A stretch of 64,000 bases of DNA from Eikenella longinqua (lineage in GTDB: Bacteria > Pseudomonadota > Gammaproteobacteria > Burkholderiales > Neisseriaceae). Made by a program: the position numbers and the translations under genes. The notes under the pieces were generated by a model that was not told the DNA's origin, searched no databases, and saw only the letters and a list, made by a program, of their open reading frames with translations. Shown one piece after another: positions 43,115-52,283 of the stretch. The stretch covers positions 217,677 to 281,676 of the forward strand of contig NZ_LXSL01000011.1 of assembly GCF_001648355.1 (NCBI RefSeq). Reading direction: 5' to 3'. Numbering within the stretch: position 1 is the stretch's first letter; each line of letters starts with the position of its first letter.

Positions 43115-43448
43115 ATGCCCCTCCTCCACTTGCCCCGCCGCCCTGCTGCTCGCCGCCGCCCTCGCCGGCTGCGCCCCTGCCGACCCAGCCCAGCAATCCG
43201 CCGAGCAGGCGCAGCAAATCTCCGCCGCCCTCAAACCCCAGCTCGGCAGCGAACCGCAAGTGCTGGTGAACTCGCGCGACGGCGAAATGTCGCAAGTAAT
43301 CGTCATCTTCGATCCCGAAGCCGTGCGCGGCAAAAGCGCCGCCCAAGTGCAGGGCATCATCCGCGCCACCGTGCAGCGGCAGCTCGGCCGCGAGCCCGCC
43401 GAACTCAACATCCTGCCCAACACCGCCTCACAACCACAAGGAAAATAA
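43115..43448 (+). pseudogene. Small lipoprotein gene with a frameshift in its signal sequence
   Basis: The main frame reads ALLLAAALAGCAPADP, a clear lipobox, and runs to the TAA at 43446, one base before orn. It has no in-frame ATG, GTG or TTG back to a TAG at 43071. The only ATG, at 43115 (MPLLHLPRR), is one frame off, so one extra base lies between about 43117 and 43140 in a C/G-rich tract. Mature part: VLVNSRDGEMSQVIVIFDPE and a C-terminal helix. No family recognised. Confidence 0.55.
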
Positions 43449-43449
43449 C

Positions 43450-44034
43450 ATGGCCAAACAGCCCAACCCGCTCAACCTCTGCTGGCTCGACATGGAAATG
43501 ACCGGCCTCAACCCCGAGCACGACCGCATCATCGAAGCCGCCGTCGTCATCACCGATGCCGATTTAAACATCCTCGCCCAATCCGAATCCTACGCCATCC
43601 ACCAAAGCGACGAGCTGCTAAACGGCATGGATGCCTGGAACACCGCCACCCACGAGCGCACCGGCCTCACCCAGCGCGTGAAAGCATCCGCCCTCAGCGA
43701 AGCCGAAGTGGAGCAGCGCCTGCTCGACTTCATCGCCCCCTGGGTGCCCCAAGGCGCCAGCCCCCTCTGCGGCAATACCGTGCACCAAGACCGCCGCTTC
43801 ATGCTGCGCTACATGCCCCGCCTCGAAGCCTGGTTCCACTACCGCAACCTCGACGTATCCACCCTCAAAGAGCTCGCCCGCCGCTGGCACCCCGCCGCCT
43901 ACCGCAGCTTCAGCAAAAAAGGCGCCCACCAAGCGCTCGACGACATCCTCGAAAGCATCGAAGAGCTGCGCCACTACCGCCAAACCTTCCTGCGCCTGCC
44001 CGAAGCCAACGAAACCAACCAAGAGGCTACCTGA
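43450..44034 (+). CDS. orn: Oligoribonuclease
   Basis: 3'-5' exonuclease that degrades di- to penta-ribonucleotides including pGpG. 194 aa. DEDDh residues: WLDMEMTGL (Asp, Glu), HERTGLT region, then HQDRRF and HQALDDILESI (His, Asp). The last codons (QEAT) are formed by an eikDUS overlapping the stop. It starts one base after the lipoprotein frame ends, so it likely shares its transcript. Confidence 0.95.
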   Translation: MAKQPNPLNLCWLDMEMTGLNPEHDRIIEAAVVITDADLNILAQSESYAIHQSDELLNGMDAWNTATHERTGLTQRVKASALSEAEVEQRLLDFIAPWVPQGASPLCGNTVHQDRRFMLRYMPRLEAWFHYRNLDVSTLKELARRWHPAAYRSFSKKGAHQALDDILESIEELRHYRQTFLRLPEANETNQEAT

Positions 44035-44101
44035 AAAACACGAGGCTGCTTCAACACAGTTTCTGCGAAATCGAGGCGCCAGCTTCATGCAGCAAACAAC
44101 C

Positions 44102-44162
44102 GGCTGAAATGCTGGTAAACCAGGATTCAGCCAACCGTAGCAGCGGATCTCACACCCGCTGC
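44102..44162. other. Tandem hairpins downstream of orn
   Basis: GGCTGAA...CTGG/CCAG...TTCAGCC (44102-44132), then GCAGCGG/CCGCTGC (about 44140-44162). No T-run after either. Could be a structured 3' UTR or part of an unlisted repeat. Confidence 0.35.
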
Positions 44163-44310
44163 CCGCAACCAAGCCAACGGCAGATATGAAATCCGCCACT
44201 ACGAAACAACAAAATATTGCCCGGGCTTCAGGCTACCTGAAAACGCAACGCAGCGGAGCTAAATTTTTTCAGGTAGCCTCTCCGCCCAACCAACCCGCCC
44301 AAGGAAACCC

Positions 44311-44700
44311 ATGAACCGCAAACCCCTCGCCGCCCTCGCCTGCGCCGCCCTGCTGCTGGCCGGTTGTGCTGCCAAGCCTGCCAACCAACTCCCCACCCTT
44401 ATTCATTCCGCCAATCCTGTTTACCCGCCGCAGTATGCAGAAGACGGCATCACCGGCAGCGCCACGGTGCAGATGCGTATCGACACCCAAGGCAATGTCC
44501 GAACCGTGCGGGTGCTCTCCGCCACCCACCCCTTGTTTGGCCGCTCCGCCGAACGTGCCGCCCGGCAATACAGCTTCACCCCCGCCAAACGCAACGGACA
44601 ACCGGTGGAGGCCATGATTACCCAAACCATTAGATTTGCCCTTCCGGCAGCCAACACCGGCAATCAGAAAGCCGCCCAGCCCAACCAACCCAAACCCTAA
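44311..44700 (+). CDS. Lipoprotein with TonB C-terminal domain
   Basis: 129 aa. Signal with lipobox LLAGC (Cys19), short linker, then a TonB_C-like domain: YPPQYAEDGITGSATVQMRI, VRVLSATHPLFGRSAERAAR and YSFTPAKRNGQPV. It lacks the inner-membrane anchor and Pro-rich spacer of true TonB, so energy transduction is unlikely; probably an envelope protein. pgi begins 8 bp later. Confidence 0.8.
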   Translation: MNRKPLAALACAALLLAGCAAKPANQLPTLIHSANPVYPPQYAEDGITGSATVQMRIDTQGNVRTVRVLSATHPLFGRSAERAARQYSFTPAKRNGQPVEAMITQTIRFALPAANTGNQKAAQPNQPKP

Positions 44701-44708
44701 ACCCCGCT

Positions 44709-46355
44709 ATGTCCCCCACCACCCTCCCCGCCTGGCAAGCCCTGGCCGAACACCAGCGCGCCACCGCCCACCTCCACCTGCGCGAGCGTTTCGCCGCCGA
44801 GCCCGACCGTTTCGAGCGCATGCACGCCGAGCTAAACGGCCTGCTGCTCGACTACAGCAAAAACCGCATCGGCGAAGACACCCTCGATCTGCTCTGCCGC
44901 CTGGCCGACGAATCCGGCGCCGCCGAACTGCGCCGCCAAATGTATGCCGGCGGCAAAATCAACCTCAGCGAACACCGCGCCGTGCTGCACACCGCCCTGA
45001 GGCTACCTGAAAACGCCCCGCCCGTATTCGTGGACGACATCAACATCGTGCCCCAAGTGCATGCCGAGCTCAACCGCGCCCTCGACTTTGCCGAGCGCCT
45101 GCAAAACGGCACGCACCTAGGCTGCACCGGCGCGCCCATCCGCGACGTAGTCAATATCGGCATCGGCGGCTCAGACTTGGGCCCGCGCATGGTGGCACAA
45201 GCCCTCGCGCCCTACCGGCAAAACCTCAACGTGCACTTCGCCGCCAATCTCGACAGCGCCGATTTGGATGCCATCCTGCGCCGCGTAGAGCCCAGCACCA
45301 CGCTCTTCATCATCGCCAGCAAATCCTTCCGCACCCCCGAAACCCTGCTCAACGCCCAAGCCGCGCGCCGTTGGTTTCTGCAATCCGGGCGCAACGAAGC
45401 CGACATCGCGCAGCATTTCGCCGCCGTGTCGGCCAATGTGGAGGCCGCCGCCGCGTTCGGCATTGCCCCGCAAAACGTGTTTGCCATGTTTGACTGGGTG
45501 GGCGGGCGCTATTCCGTGTGGTCGGCCATCGGCCTACCCGTGATGTGCGCCGTCGGCCGCGAAAATTTCCGCGAGTTTCTGCGCGGCGGCCACGCCATGG
45601 ACGAACACTTCCTACACGCCCCGTGGCGGCACAACATCCCCGCCCTGCTCGCCCTCATCGGTATCTGGCAGCAAAACTTCTGCGGCAGCAGCAGCCACAT
45701 CGTCATCCCCTACAGCCACAGCCTGCGCCGCCTTCCCGCCCACCTCCAGCAGCTCGACATGGAAAGCAACGGCAAAAACTGCCGCCGCGACGGCAGCCCC
45801 GCCGACTGCGCCACCGGCGCCGCCATCTGGGGCGAAGCCGGCGTCAACTGCCAGCACGCCTTCTTCCAGCTCATCCACCAAGGCACGCAGGTGATTCCCG
45901 TGGATTTCATCGTGCCCCTGCTCGGCGAAGGGACAGACGACGGCCGCCACCGCCAACTGGTGGCCAACGCCTTCGCCCAAGCCGAAGCCCTGATGCGCGG
46001 CAAAAGAGAGGCCGAAGCCCGCGCCGAGCTGGCACACCAAGGGCTACCTGAAAACCAACAAGCCGCCCTCGCCAGCCAGCGCAGCTTCAGCGGCAACCGC
46101 CCCAGCAACACCATCCTCGTGGAGCGCATCACGCCCTACACCCTCGGCATGATTCTCGCCATGTATGAGCACAAAGTATTTATGCAGGGCACCGTGTGGG
46201 GCATCAATTCCTTCGACCAATGGGGCGTGGAATACGGCAAAGTGCTGGCGCAAACCATCCTGCCCGAGCTGCAAGGCGCCCCCGCCGCCCGCCACGACGC
46301 CTCCACCGCCGCCCTGATCGAGCGCTACCGGCAGGCAGCGGCAAAACAGCCGTAA
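44709..46355 (+). CDS. pgi: Glucose-6-phosphate isomerase
   Basis: 548 aa, glycolysis/gluconeogenesis. GIGGSDLGPRM phosphate site, FDWVGGRYSVWSAIGLP signature and QGTQVIPVDFI. Two in-frame eikDUS (45000 and 46049) each encode LPEN, in surface-loop-like spots. Followed by a DUS pair (46373/46410) and gluP. Confidence 0.96.
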   Translation: MSPTTLPAWQALAEHQRATAHLHLRERFAAEPDRFERMHAELNGLLLDYSKNRIGEDTLDLLCRLADESGAAELRRQMYAGGKINLSEHRAVLHTALRLPENAPPVFVDDINIVPQVHAELNRALDFAERLQNGTHLGCTGAPIRDVVNIGIGGSDLGPRMVAQALAPYRQNLNVHFAANLDSADLDAILRRVEPSTTLFIIASKSFRTPETLLNAQAARRWFLQSGRNEADIAQHFAAVSANVEAAAAFGIAPQNVFAMFDWVGGRYSVWSAIGLPVMCAVGRENFREFLRGGHAMDEHFLHAPWRHNIPALLALIGIWQQNFCGSSSHIVIPYSHSLRRLPAHLQQLDMESNGKNCRRDGSPADCATGAAIWGEAGVNCQHAFFQLIHQGTQVIPVDFIVPLLGEGTDDGRHRQLVANAFAQAEALMRGKREAEARAELAHQGLPENQQAALASQRSFSGNRPSNTILVERITPYTLGMILAMYEHKVFMQGTVWGINSFDQWGVEYGKVLAQTILPELQGAPAARHDASTAALIERYRQAAAKQP

Positions 46356-46439
46356 GCCCGCACGGCCAAATCAGGCTACCTGAAATACCGCCTGTCAAAG
46401 CAATCCGCATTTTCAGGTAGCCTTTTTCTCAAAAACCCC

Positions 46440-46445
46440 TATAAT
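46440..46445 (+). promoter_or_regulatory. -10 box of gluP
   Basis: TATAAT 41 bp before the gluP ATG. The -35 region falls on an eikDUS and is weak. Confidence 0.4.
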
Positions 46446-46485
46446 CCCCGCCGTTTGCTTACTCACCCTAATTCAAGAGAACCTT

Positions 46486-47715
46486 ATGACCGCATCCACC
46501 CAACCCCGCACCCCCTCCGGCGGCAACACGCTCGCGCTTTCCGTGGTGGGCGCCCTGTTTTTCATGCTGGGCTTCATCACCTGCCTCAACGACGTCCTCA
46601 TCCCGCACCTCAAAGCCATCTTCCAGCTCAACTACACTCAGGCCATGCTGGTGCAGTTTTGCTTCTTCACCGCCTATGCCGTGATGTCCTTCCCCATGAG
46701 CAAGCTGGTGGAAAAAATGGGCTATAAGGCCGGCATCATCGGCGGCTTCCTGATTGCCGCGCTCGGCTGCCTGCTGTTTTACCCCGCCGCCGCCAGCGCG
46801 TCTTACCCCATCTTCTTGGGTGCGCTGTTTATCCTCGCTTCCGGCATCGTGCTGCTGCAAGTGGCGGGCAACCCCTACGTTACCCTGCTCGCGCCCCAGG
46901 GCAAAGAATCGGTGATGCTCACGCTGATTCAGGCCTTCAATTCGCTGGCCACCACCGTGGCCCCGCCCATCGGTGCCGCGCTGATTTTTGTGGATGCCGC
47001 CGCCAGCCAGGCCGAACGCATTTCCTCCGTGCAAATACCCTACTTGGGCTTGGCCGGGTTTATGGTGCTGCTCTCCGTGCTGATCGGGCTGATCAAGCTG
47101 CCCGATGCGCGCCAAATCGCCGCCGAGCAAACCGAGGCCGCGCACGACGGCAAAACCAGCGTGTGGCAATACAAACACATGGTGCTGGGCGCCATCGGCA
47201 TTTTCTGCTACGTGGGCGCCGAAGTGGCCATCGGCTCGCTGATGGTGAACGTGTTAGAACACACCGCCGGCCTCACCCACGACCAGGCCGCAGGCTATCT
47301 CTCCATCTATTGGGGCGGCGCCATGGTGGGCCGCTTCATCGGCGCCGGCCTGATGAACAAAATCGCGCCCAACCGATACCTCGGCTTCAACGCCGCCATG
47401 GCCATCTTGCTGCTGCTGGCGGTGATTGCCGCAGGCGGCGGCGCGCTCACGCAGTGGTCGCTCTTGCTGGTGGGCTTCTTCAACTCCATCATGTTCCCCA
47501 CCATTTTCTCCTTGGGCACCAAAGGCCTGGGCAAATTCACCGGCACCGCCTCCGGCATCATTTCCACCGCCATCGTGGGCGGCGCGCTGGTGCCCGTGGC
47601 GCAGGGCTACATCATCGACCACGTCGGCCTGATGATTTCCTACCTCGTGCCCGCCGCCTGCTATGTGTATATCCTGTTTTTCGCGCTCAAAGGCTATAAG
47701 GCAGACGAAGCCTAA
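46486..47715 (+). CDS. gluP: Sugar MFS transporter, FHS family (GluP/FucP-like)
   Basis: 409 aa, 12 predicted membrane segments. ALFFMLGFITCLNDVLIPHL at residues 21-40, FPMSKLVEKMGYKAGI and LLQVAGNPYVTLL are hallmarks of glucose/galactose and fucose H+ symporters. Position next to pgi supports glucose/galactose uptake. ACAAGAGAA lies upstream of the ATG. Confidence 0.9.
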   Translation: MTASTQPRTPSGGNTLALSVVGALFFMLGFITCLNDVLIPHLKAIFQLNYTQAMLVQFCFFTAYAVMSFPMSKLVEKMGYKAGIIGGFLIAALGCLLFYPAAASASYPIFLGALFILASGIVLLQVAGNPYVTLLAPQGKESVMLTLIQAFNSLATTVAPPIGAALIFVDAAASQAERISSVQIPYLGLAGFMVLLSVLIGLIKLPDARQIAAEQTEAAHDGKTSVWQYKHMVLGAIGIFCYVGAEVAIGSLMVNVLEHTAGLTHDQAAGYLSIYWGGAMVGRFIGAGLMNKIAPNRYLGFNAAMAILLLLAVIAAGGGALTQWSLLLVGFFNSIMFPTIFSLGTKGLGKFTGTASGIISTAIVGGALVPVAQGYIIDHVGLMISYLVPAACYVYILFFALKGYKADEA

Positions 47716-47739
47716 GGCTTAGCCCGGCGGCAACGATAA

Positions 47740-47779
47740 AGGCTACCTGAAAATCCCCAACGGATTTTTCAGGTAGCCT
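47740..47779. terminator. Bidirectional DUS-pair terminator, gluP/ccsA-like
   Basis: eikDUS stem extended by AAATCC/GGATTT inside, between convergent genes, T-run after. Confidence 0.75.
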
Positions 47780-47794
47780 TTTCCACAGCCAAGC

Positions 47795-48607
47795 TCACAC
47801 CCGATGCAGCAACACCTGCAACACAAACTTGCTGCCCACATAAGCCAGCATCAGGCACACAAAGCCCACCAAGCTCCACAGCGCCGCCGTGCGCCCGCGC
47901 CAGCGGCGGGTGCGGTGCAGCAGCAGGATGGCCGCATACACCAGCCAAGAAAGCGCCCCAAACACACTCTTATGCGTGAGCGAAAGCGGCTTGCCGAAAA
48001 TCTCCGGCGAAAACAGCAATCCCCCGCCCACCGACACCGTGAGCAGCACAAAACCCGCCAACATGCTCTGAAACATCAGCTTTTCCAAGCTCAGCAGCGG
48101 CGGCAGAAACGACACCAGCGGCGAAATACGGTGCGCGCGCAGGCGGCGGTTTAGCAGCAGAATCAGCAGCGAGAGCAATGCCGCCAAGCCAAACAAACTG
48201 TAGGAAAGCAGCGCCGAAGCCACATGCAGCGCAAACGCCGGATTGCCCACCGCATAGCCCGCCCCCGGCTGCGGCCACAGCGCCGCCGCCAGCATAGAAA
48301 GCGCCGCCGCCGGATAAAGCAGCAGTTGCAGCCCCTTGAGCGAATAGAAAAAACTGCCGCACCAATACAAAAGCAGCGTGAGCCAAGTGAGCAGGCTCAG
48401 CGCATAGCCGATGCCGCTGGGAAAACGCCCATCCAGCAGTGGCTGCCACACCGCCACCGCATGCGCCGGCAACGCCGCCGCCAACACCAGCAGCTCCGCC
48501 TTCAGCGGGTAATCCCCTCTCCCGCTTCGCCGCCCAAACCACCAGGCAAAGCCGCCCAGCCCGCCATACAGCAGCCCGAGCAACACAAACAATCCGGCCA
48601 TTTTCAT
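47795..48607 (-). CDS. CcsA/YpjD-like inner-membrane protein
   Basis: 270 aa, about eight membrane helices. HVASALLSYSLFGLAALLSL and HKSVFGALSWLVYA carry the conserved His of the CcsA/HemX-like cytochrome c assembly fold. The divergent partner is ffh, as for ypjD in E. coli. Role in heme handling is inferred from family; ypjD itself is not well defined. Confidence 0.85.
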   Translation of the reverse strand: MKMAGLFVLLGLLYGGLGGFAWWFGRRSGRGDYPLKAELLVLAAALPAHAVAVWQPLLDGRFPSGIGYALSLLTWLTLLLYWCGSFFYSLKGLQLLLYPAAALSMLAAALWPQPGAGYAVGNPAFALHVASALLSYSLFGLAALLSLLILLLNRRLRAHRISPLVSFLPPLLSLEKLMFQSMLAGFVLLTVSVGGGLLFSPEIFGKPLSLTHKSVFGALSWLVYAAILLLHRTRRWRGRTAALWSLVGFVCLMLAYVGSKFVLQVLLHRV

Positions 48608-48857
48608 CCCGTCTCACGCGGCGGCGGCATTTGCCCAAACAGCAAAGCGCAAGCCGCGCACATAGTGTAAAATGCCGCGATTTTAGCAAACTTTGCGGCA
48701 GATAGCGGCTACCTGAAAAACACCGGCTGCAACGCAACGAAAGCAAGCAAAGCGAGTTTCTGTAAAACCAAACCCTGCCGCATCCCCAACCACCCCTTTT
48801 CTATCCGCCGGGCGGGCACACCAGCCAAGGCCGCGCCCGCCTGGCATAAGGAACCCT

Positions 48858-50219
48858 ATGTTAGACAACCTATCCAGCCGCCTCAGCCAGTGGGCCAAGA
48901 AAATGCGCGGCCAAGCGCGCCTCTCCGAAGACAACATCAAAGAAGCCCTGCGCGAAGTGCGCATGGCGCTCTTGGAAGCCGACGTGGCGCTGCCCGTGGT
49001 GAAAGACTTCATGGCCGGCGTGAAAGAACGCGCCGTCGGCCACGAAGTCATCGGCAGCCTCACCCCCGGCCAGGCTTTTATCGGCGTGGTAAACCAAGCC
49101 CTCACCGAGCTGATGGGCACGCAAAACAGCAGCCTGAACCTGGCCGCCGTGCCGCCCGCCGTGGTGCTGATGGCCGGCCTGCAGGGCGCGGGTAAAACCA
49201 CCACCGTGGGCAAGCTCGCCCGCCTGCTCAAAGAAAAGCAGCGCAAGAAAGTGCTGGTGGTGTCGGCTGACGTATACCGCCCCGCCGCCATCGAGCAGCT
49301 GCGCCTCTTGGCCGAACAAGTGGGCGTGGATTTATTCCCCTCCGACACTTCCCAGCAGCCCGTGGCCATCGCCCAGGCCGCGCTCGATTACGCCAAAAAG
49401 CATTTCTACGACGTGCTGATGGTCGATACCGCCGGCCGATTGGCGGTAGACGAAGCCATGATGGCCGAAATCCAGGCGCTGCATGAAGCCGTAAACCCGG
49501 TGGAAACCCTGTTTGTGGTCGATGCCATGCTCGGCCAAGATGCCGTCAACACCGCTCAGGCCTTCAACGAAGCCCTGCCGCTCACCGGCGTGGTGCTCAC
49601 CAAAATGGACGGCGACGCGCGCGGCGGCGCGGCACTTTCCGTGCGCCACGTTACCGGCAAGCCGATTAAATTCATCGGCACCGGCGAGAAAGTGGGCGGC
49701 ATCGAGCCCTTCCACCCCGACCGCATCGCCGGCCGCATCCTCGGCATGGGCGACGTGCTCACCCTGATTGAAGACGTGCAAAAAGGCATCGATCAGGAAG
49801 TGGCCGAGCGTATGGCCAAAAAGCTGCACAAAGGCAAAGGCTTCGACCTCAACGACTTCCGCGCCCAAATCCAGCAGATGCGCAATATGGGCGGCATCCA
49901 GTCGCTCATGTCCAAGCTGCCCGGCGAAATGGGGCAGCTCTCCGCGCAAATCCCCGAAGGCGAAGCCGAAAAAGCCATGGGCAAAGTGGAAGCCATCATC
50001 AATTCCATGACCCCGAAAGAGCGCGCCAACCCCGCCCTGCTCAAAGCCAGCCGCAAACGCCGCATTGCCGCCGGCTCGGGCACCAGCGTGCAGGAAGTGA
50101 ACAAAATGCTCAAGCAGTTCGAGCAGTCGCAGAAAATGATGAAAATGTTCGGCGGCAAAGGCATGGGCAAACTCATGCGCATGGCGCAGGGCATGAAAGG
50201 CATGTTCCCCGGGCGCTAA
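48858..50219 (+). CDS. ffh: Signal recognition particle protein Ffh
   Basis: 453 aa. N domain, G domain with GLQGAGKTTTVGKLAR (about residues 108-123) and DTAGR, then the Met-rich M domain ending MRMAQGMKGMFPGR that binds signal peptides and 4.5S RNA. TAAGGAACC precedes the ATG. rpsP or trmD, sometimes downstream, are absent. Confidence 0.96.
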   Translation: MLDNLSSRLSQWAKKMRGQARLSEDNIKEALREVRMALLEADVALPVVKDFMAGVKERAVGHEVIGSLTPGQAFIGVVNQALTELMGTQNSSLNLAAVPPAVVLMAGLQGAGKTTTVGKLARLLKEKQRKKVLVVSADVYRPAAIEQLRLLAEQVGVDLFPSDTSQQPVAIAQAALDYAKKHFYDVLMVDTAGRLAVDEAMMAEIQALHEAVNPVETLFVVDAMLGQDAVNTAQAFNEALPLTGVVLTKMDGDARGGAALSVRHVTGKPIKFIGTGEKVGGIEPFHPDRIAGRILGMGDVLTLIEDVQKGIDQEVAERMAKKLHKGKGFDLNDFRAQIQQMRNMGGIQSLMSKLPGEMGQLSAQIPEGEAEKAMGKVEAIINSMTPKERANPALLKASRKRRIAAGSGTSVQEVNKMLKQFEQSQKMMKMFGGKGMGKLMRMAQGMKGMFPGR

Positions 50220-50241
50220 CACCCTTTAAGGAAGCAAAGAA

Positions 50242-50268
50242 AGGCTACCTGAAAATTTCAGGTAGCCT
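50242..50268. terminator. DUS-palindrome terminator after ffh
   Basis: 27-bp near-palindrome, loop almost nil, TTTT after. Confidence 0.75.
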
Positions 50269-50396
50269 TTTCACGTCTCATCATCCCAATCAATGAAATA
50301 TAGCCATAACCCCGCCTGCACCACTTTCAGACAGACTCCCTCCAGCCTATAATCAGGCTACCTGAAACCCTATCCGTTCATACAGAAAGAGCCATC

Positions 50397-51227
50397 ATGC
50401 GCACCCGCCTGCTTCCCCTCGCCGTCCTGCTGCTCGCCGCCTGCGGCCAGCCCTCCGGCCAACCCGATGCTGCCTCCGGCGCATCCTCTCCTGCCAGCCT
50501 TGCCCAGCCCGCAGCCACCTCTCCCGCGCTTGCCACCACATCCCACGATTTCTTCCGCCAAAAACGCTGCGTGCAAAAAGACGACTACTGCGCCGAAACC
50601 AGCCTCACCCTGCCCGACACCAGCCAAGCCTGGCTCGACCAGCTTCTCAAGCAAAAACTATACTTACGCTACTCCACCGAAAACATACTCATCCAAAACG
50701 ACGAAGAATTGCGCCAAGCCTACCAGCAAATCCAAAACGATTTGTATGAAGGAGTACAATTTTATGCCGAAGAAAAATCCGCGCTCGGCCAATACAACAA
50801 CCACACCGACCAAGTCCACTTCCTCTACCAGCGCGGCCACACCGCCGTATTCGAGGTTTCCCACGATGATTATACCGGCGGCGCACACAGCCAATATAGC
50901 AGCCAATACCTCATGGTCGATTTGAGCAAACAACAAGCCCTCAGCCTGCAAGACATCATCCGCCCCGGCCAGCAAAGCAAGCTGCAAGAACGCCTGAAAG
51001 AAGCATACGACCAATACCAGCAGCAATGTAACTGCCTCACCGGCAAACCCGAGCTCACCGACAACTTCCTCTTCTCCGCCGACGGCATCGAATTCCGCTA
51101 CCCGCCCTATGAAATTGCCGGCTTTGCCTACGGCGAAATCAATTTAGTGGTGTCTTGGAACTGGCTCGAAGACATCGTCAAACCCGAATACCTTTGGAAA
51201 CCACCCCAGCCGTCTTCCAAACTGTAA
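50397..51227 (+). CDS. Lipoprotein with DUF3298/RsiV-like domain
   Basis: 276 aa. Lipobox LLAAC with Cys17, a Ser/Ala/Pro linker to about residue 50, then a domain with HDDYTGGAHSQYSSQYLMVD and a DUF3298-type tail (FSADGIEFRYPPYEIAGFAYG). The domain is found in RsiV-like and other envelope proteins. Function unknown. Confidence 0.78.
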   Translation: MRTRLLPLAVLLLAACGQPSGQPDAASGASSPASLAQPAATSPALATTSHDFFRQKRCVQKDDYCAETSLTLPDTSQAWLDQLLKQKLYLRYSTENILIQNDEELRQAYQQIQNDLYEGVQFYAEEKSALGQYNNHTDQVHFLYQRGHTAVFEVSHDDYTGGAHSQYSSQYLMVDLSKQQALSLQDIIRPGQQSKLQERLKEAYDQYQQQCNCLTGKPELTDNFLFSADGIEFRYPPYEIAGFAYGEINLVVSWNWLEDIVKPEYLWKPPQPSSKL

Positions 51228-51380
51228 GCCCGCAGCCGGCCGTTGCCGCCGCGCCGCTGCCGCACAAAGGCTACCTGAAACCAAAGTTTGATTTTTCAGG
51301 TAGCCTCCTCCCCGCCACAGGCTACCTGAAAAATCCCGTCAAACCATGTAACCGCCCGCCCCCGCCGCCGCACTTAGGGC

Positions 51381-51386
51381 TATAAT
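51381..51386 (+). promoter_or_regulatory. -10 box for the DUF3108 gene
   Basis: TATAAT 78 bp upstream of the ATG at 51464; no clear -35. Confidence 0.4.
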
Positions 51387-51463
51387 GCCGCCCCAAAGCC
51401 GCCGCCGCGCAGCCTAACCGAAACACACCTTCCTTAGCCAACTGACTAACCAAAGGAAAGCCC

Positions 51464-52156
51464 ATGACCACCCTCCGCCTCACCGCCGTAGCCGCCCTCT
51501 TCGCTGCCGCCTTCGCCGCCACCCCCGCCGTGGCCGACACCCCCTTCCCGCAAAACGCCGAGCTGCACTACGTCGGCCCCTACGGCGTGCCCGCCGTGAT
51601 GAACTTCAGCCAAAACGGCGGCCGCTACAGCGTCAGCGCCGACATCAACGTGCCCCTCTACAAAATGCGCTTTTCGTCCAACGGCAGCATCACCGGCAAA
51701 CGCCTCCAGCCCGCCCGCTACAGCGACACCCGCAAAGGCCGCCCCTACGCCGGCGCCACCTTCAACTACGGCGCCCAAACCATCACCTACGGCAAAACCG
51801 GCCAAACCGAAACCCAGCCCATCAGCGGCCCCACCTTCGACCTCTTCACCCTCGCCTGGCAGCTCGCCCTCAACAACGGCCAGCTCCCCGCCAACCTCCA
51901 CATCACCAACGGCAAACGCGTCTATCCCGTGCGCGGCATGACCCGCCTACCCCCCGCCCGCTACAACATCAACGGCGCCAGCATTCCCGTCAACCGCTTC
52001 CGCGTGCAGCGCGGCGACGACACCATCGAATACGCCTTCGCCCCCGATTTTGCCAACATCCCCGCCCGCATCAAATACACCGACGACGGCAAAACCTACG
52101 AGCTCAAACTGCGCAGCGGCAAAATCGACGGCCAACCCATCCAGCCGGCCAAATAA
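51464..52156 (+). CDS. Periplasmic DUF3108 family protein
   Basis: 230 aa. Signal peptide cut after PAVA (residue about 23), then a beta-rich domain: ELHYVGPYGVPAVMNFSQNG, YSVSADINVPLYKMRFSSNG and a C-terminal YTDDGKTYELKLRS, typical of DUF3108. Members are linked to envelope maintenance; the role here is unknown. AAAGGAAA lies 9 nt upstream. Confidence 0.8.
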   Translation: MTTLRLTAVAALFAAAFAATPAVADTPFPQNAELHYVGPYGVPAVMNFSQNGGRYSVSADINVPLYKMRFSSNGSITGKRLQPARYSDTRKGRPYAGATFNYGAQTITYGKTGQTETQPISGPTFDLFTLAWQLALNNGQLPANLHITNGKRVYPVRGMTRLPPARYNINGASIPVNRFRVQRGDDTIEYAFAPDFANIPARIKYTDDGKTYELKLRSGKIDGQPIQPAK

Positions 52157-52283
52157 AGCCGCACTCAGGCTGCCCAAAATTCAACAGACAAGCTGCACCG
52201 CAGCCTGTCTGTTTCTTATCCACAAATTTTCAGGTAGCCTTACCCGCATCCCAAAGGCTACCTGAAATCCCAAACCACACCAA

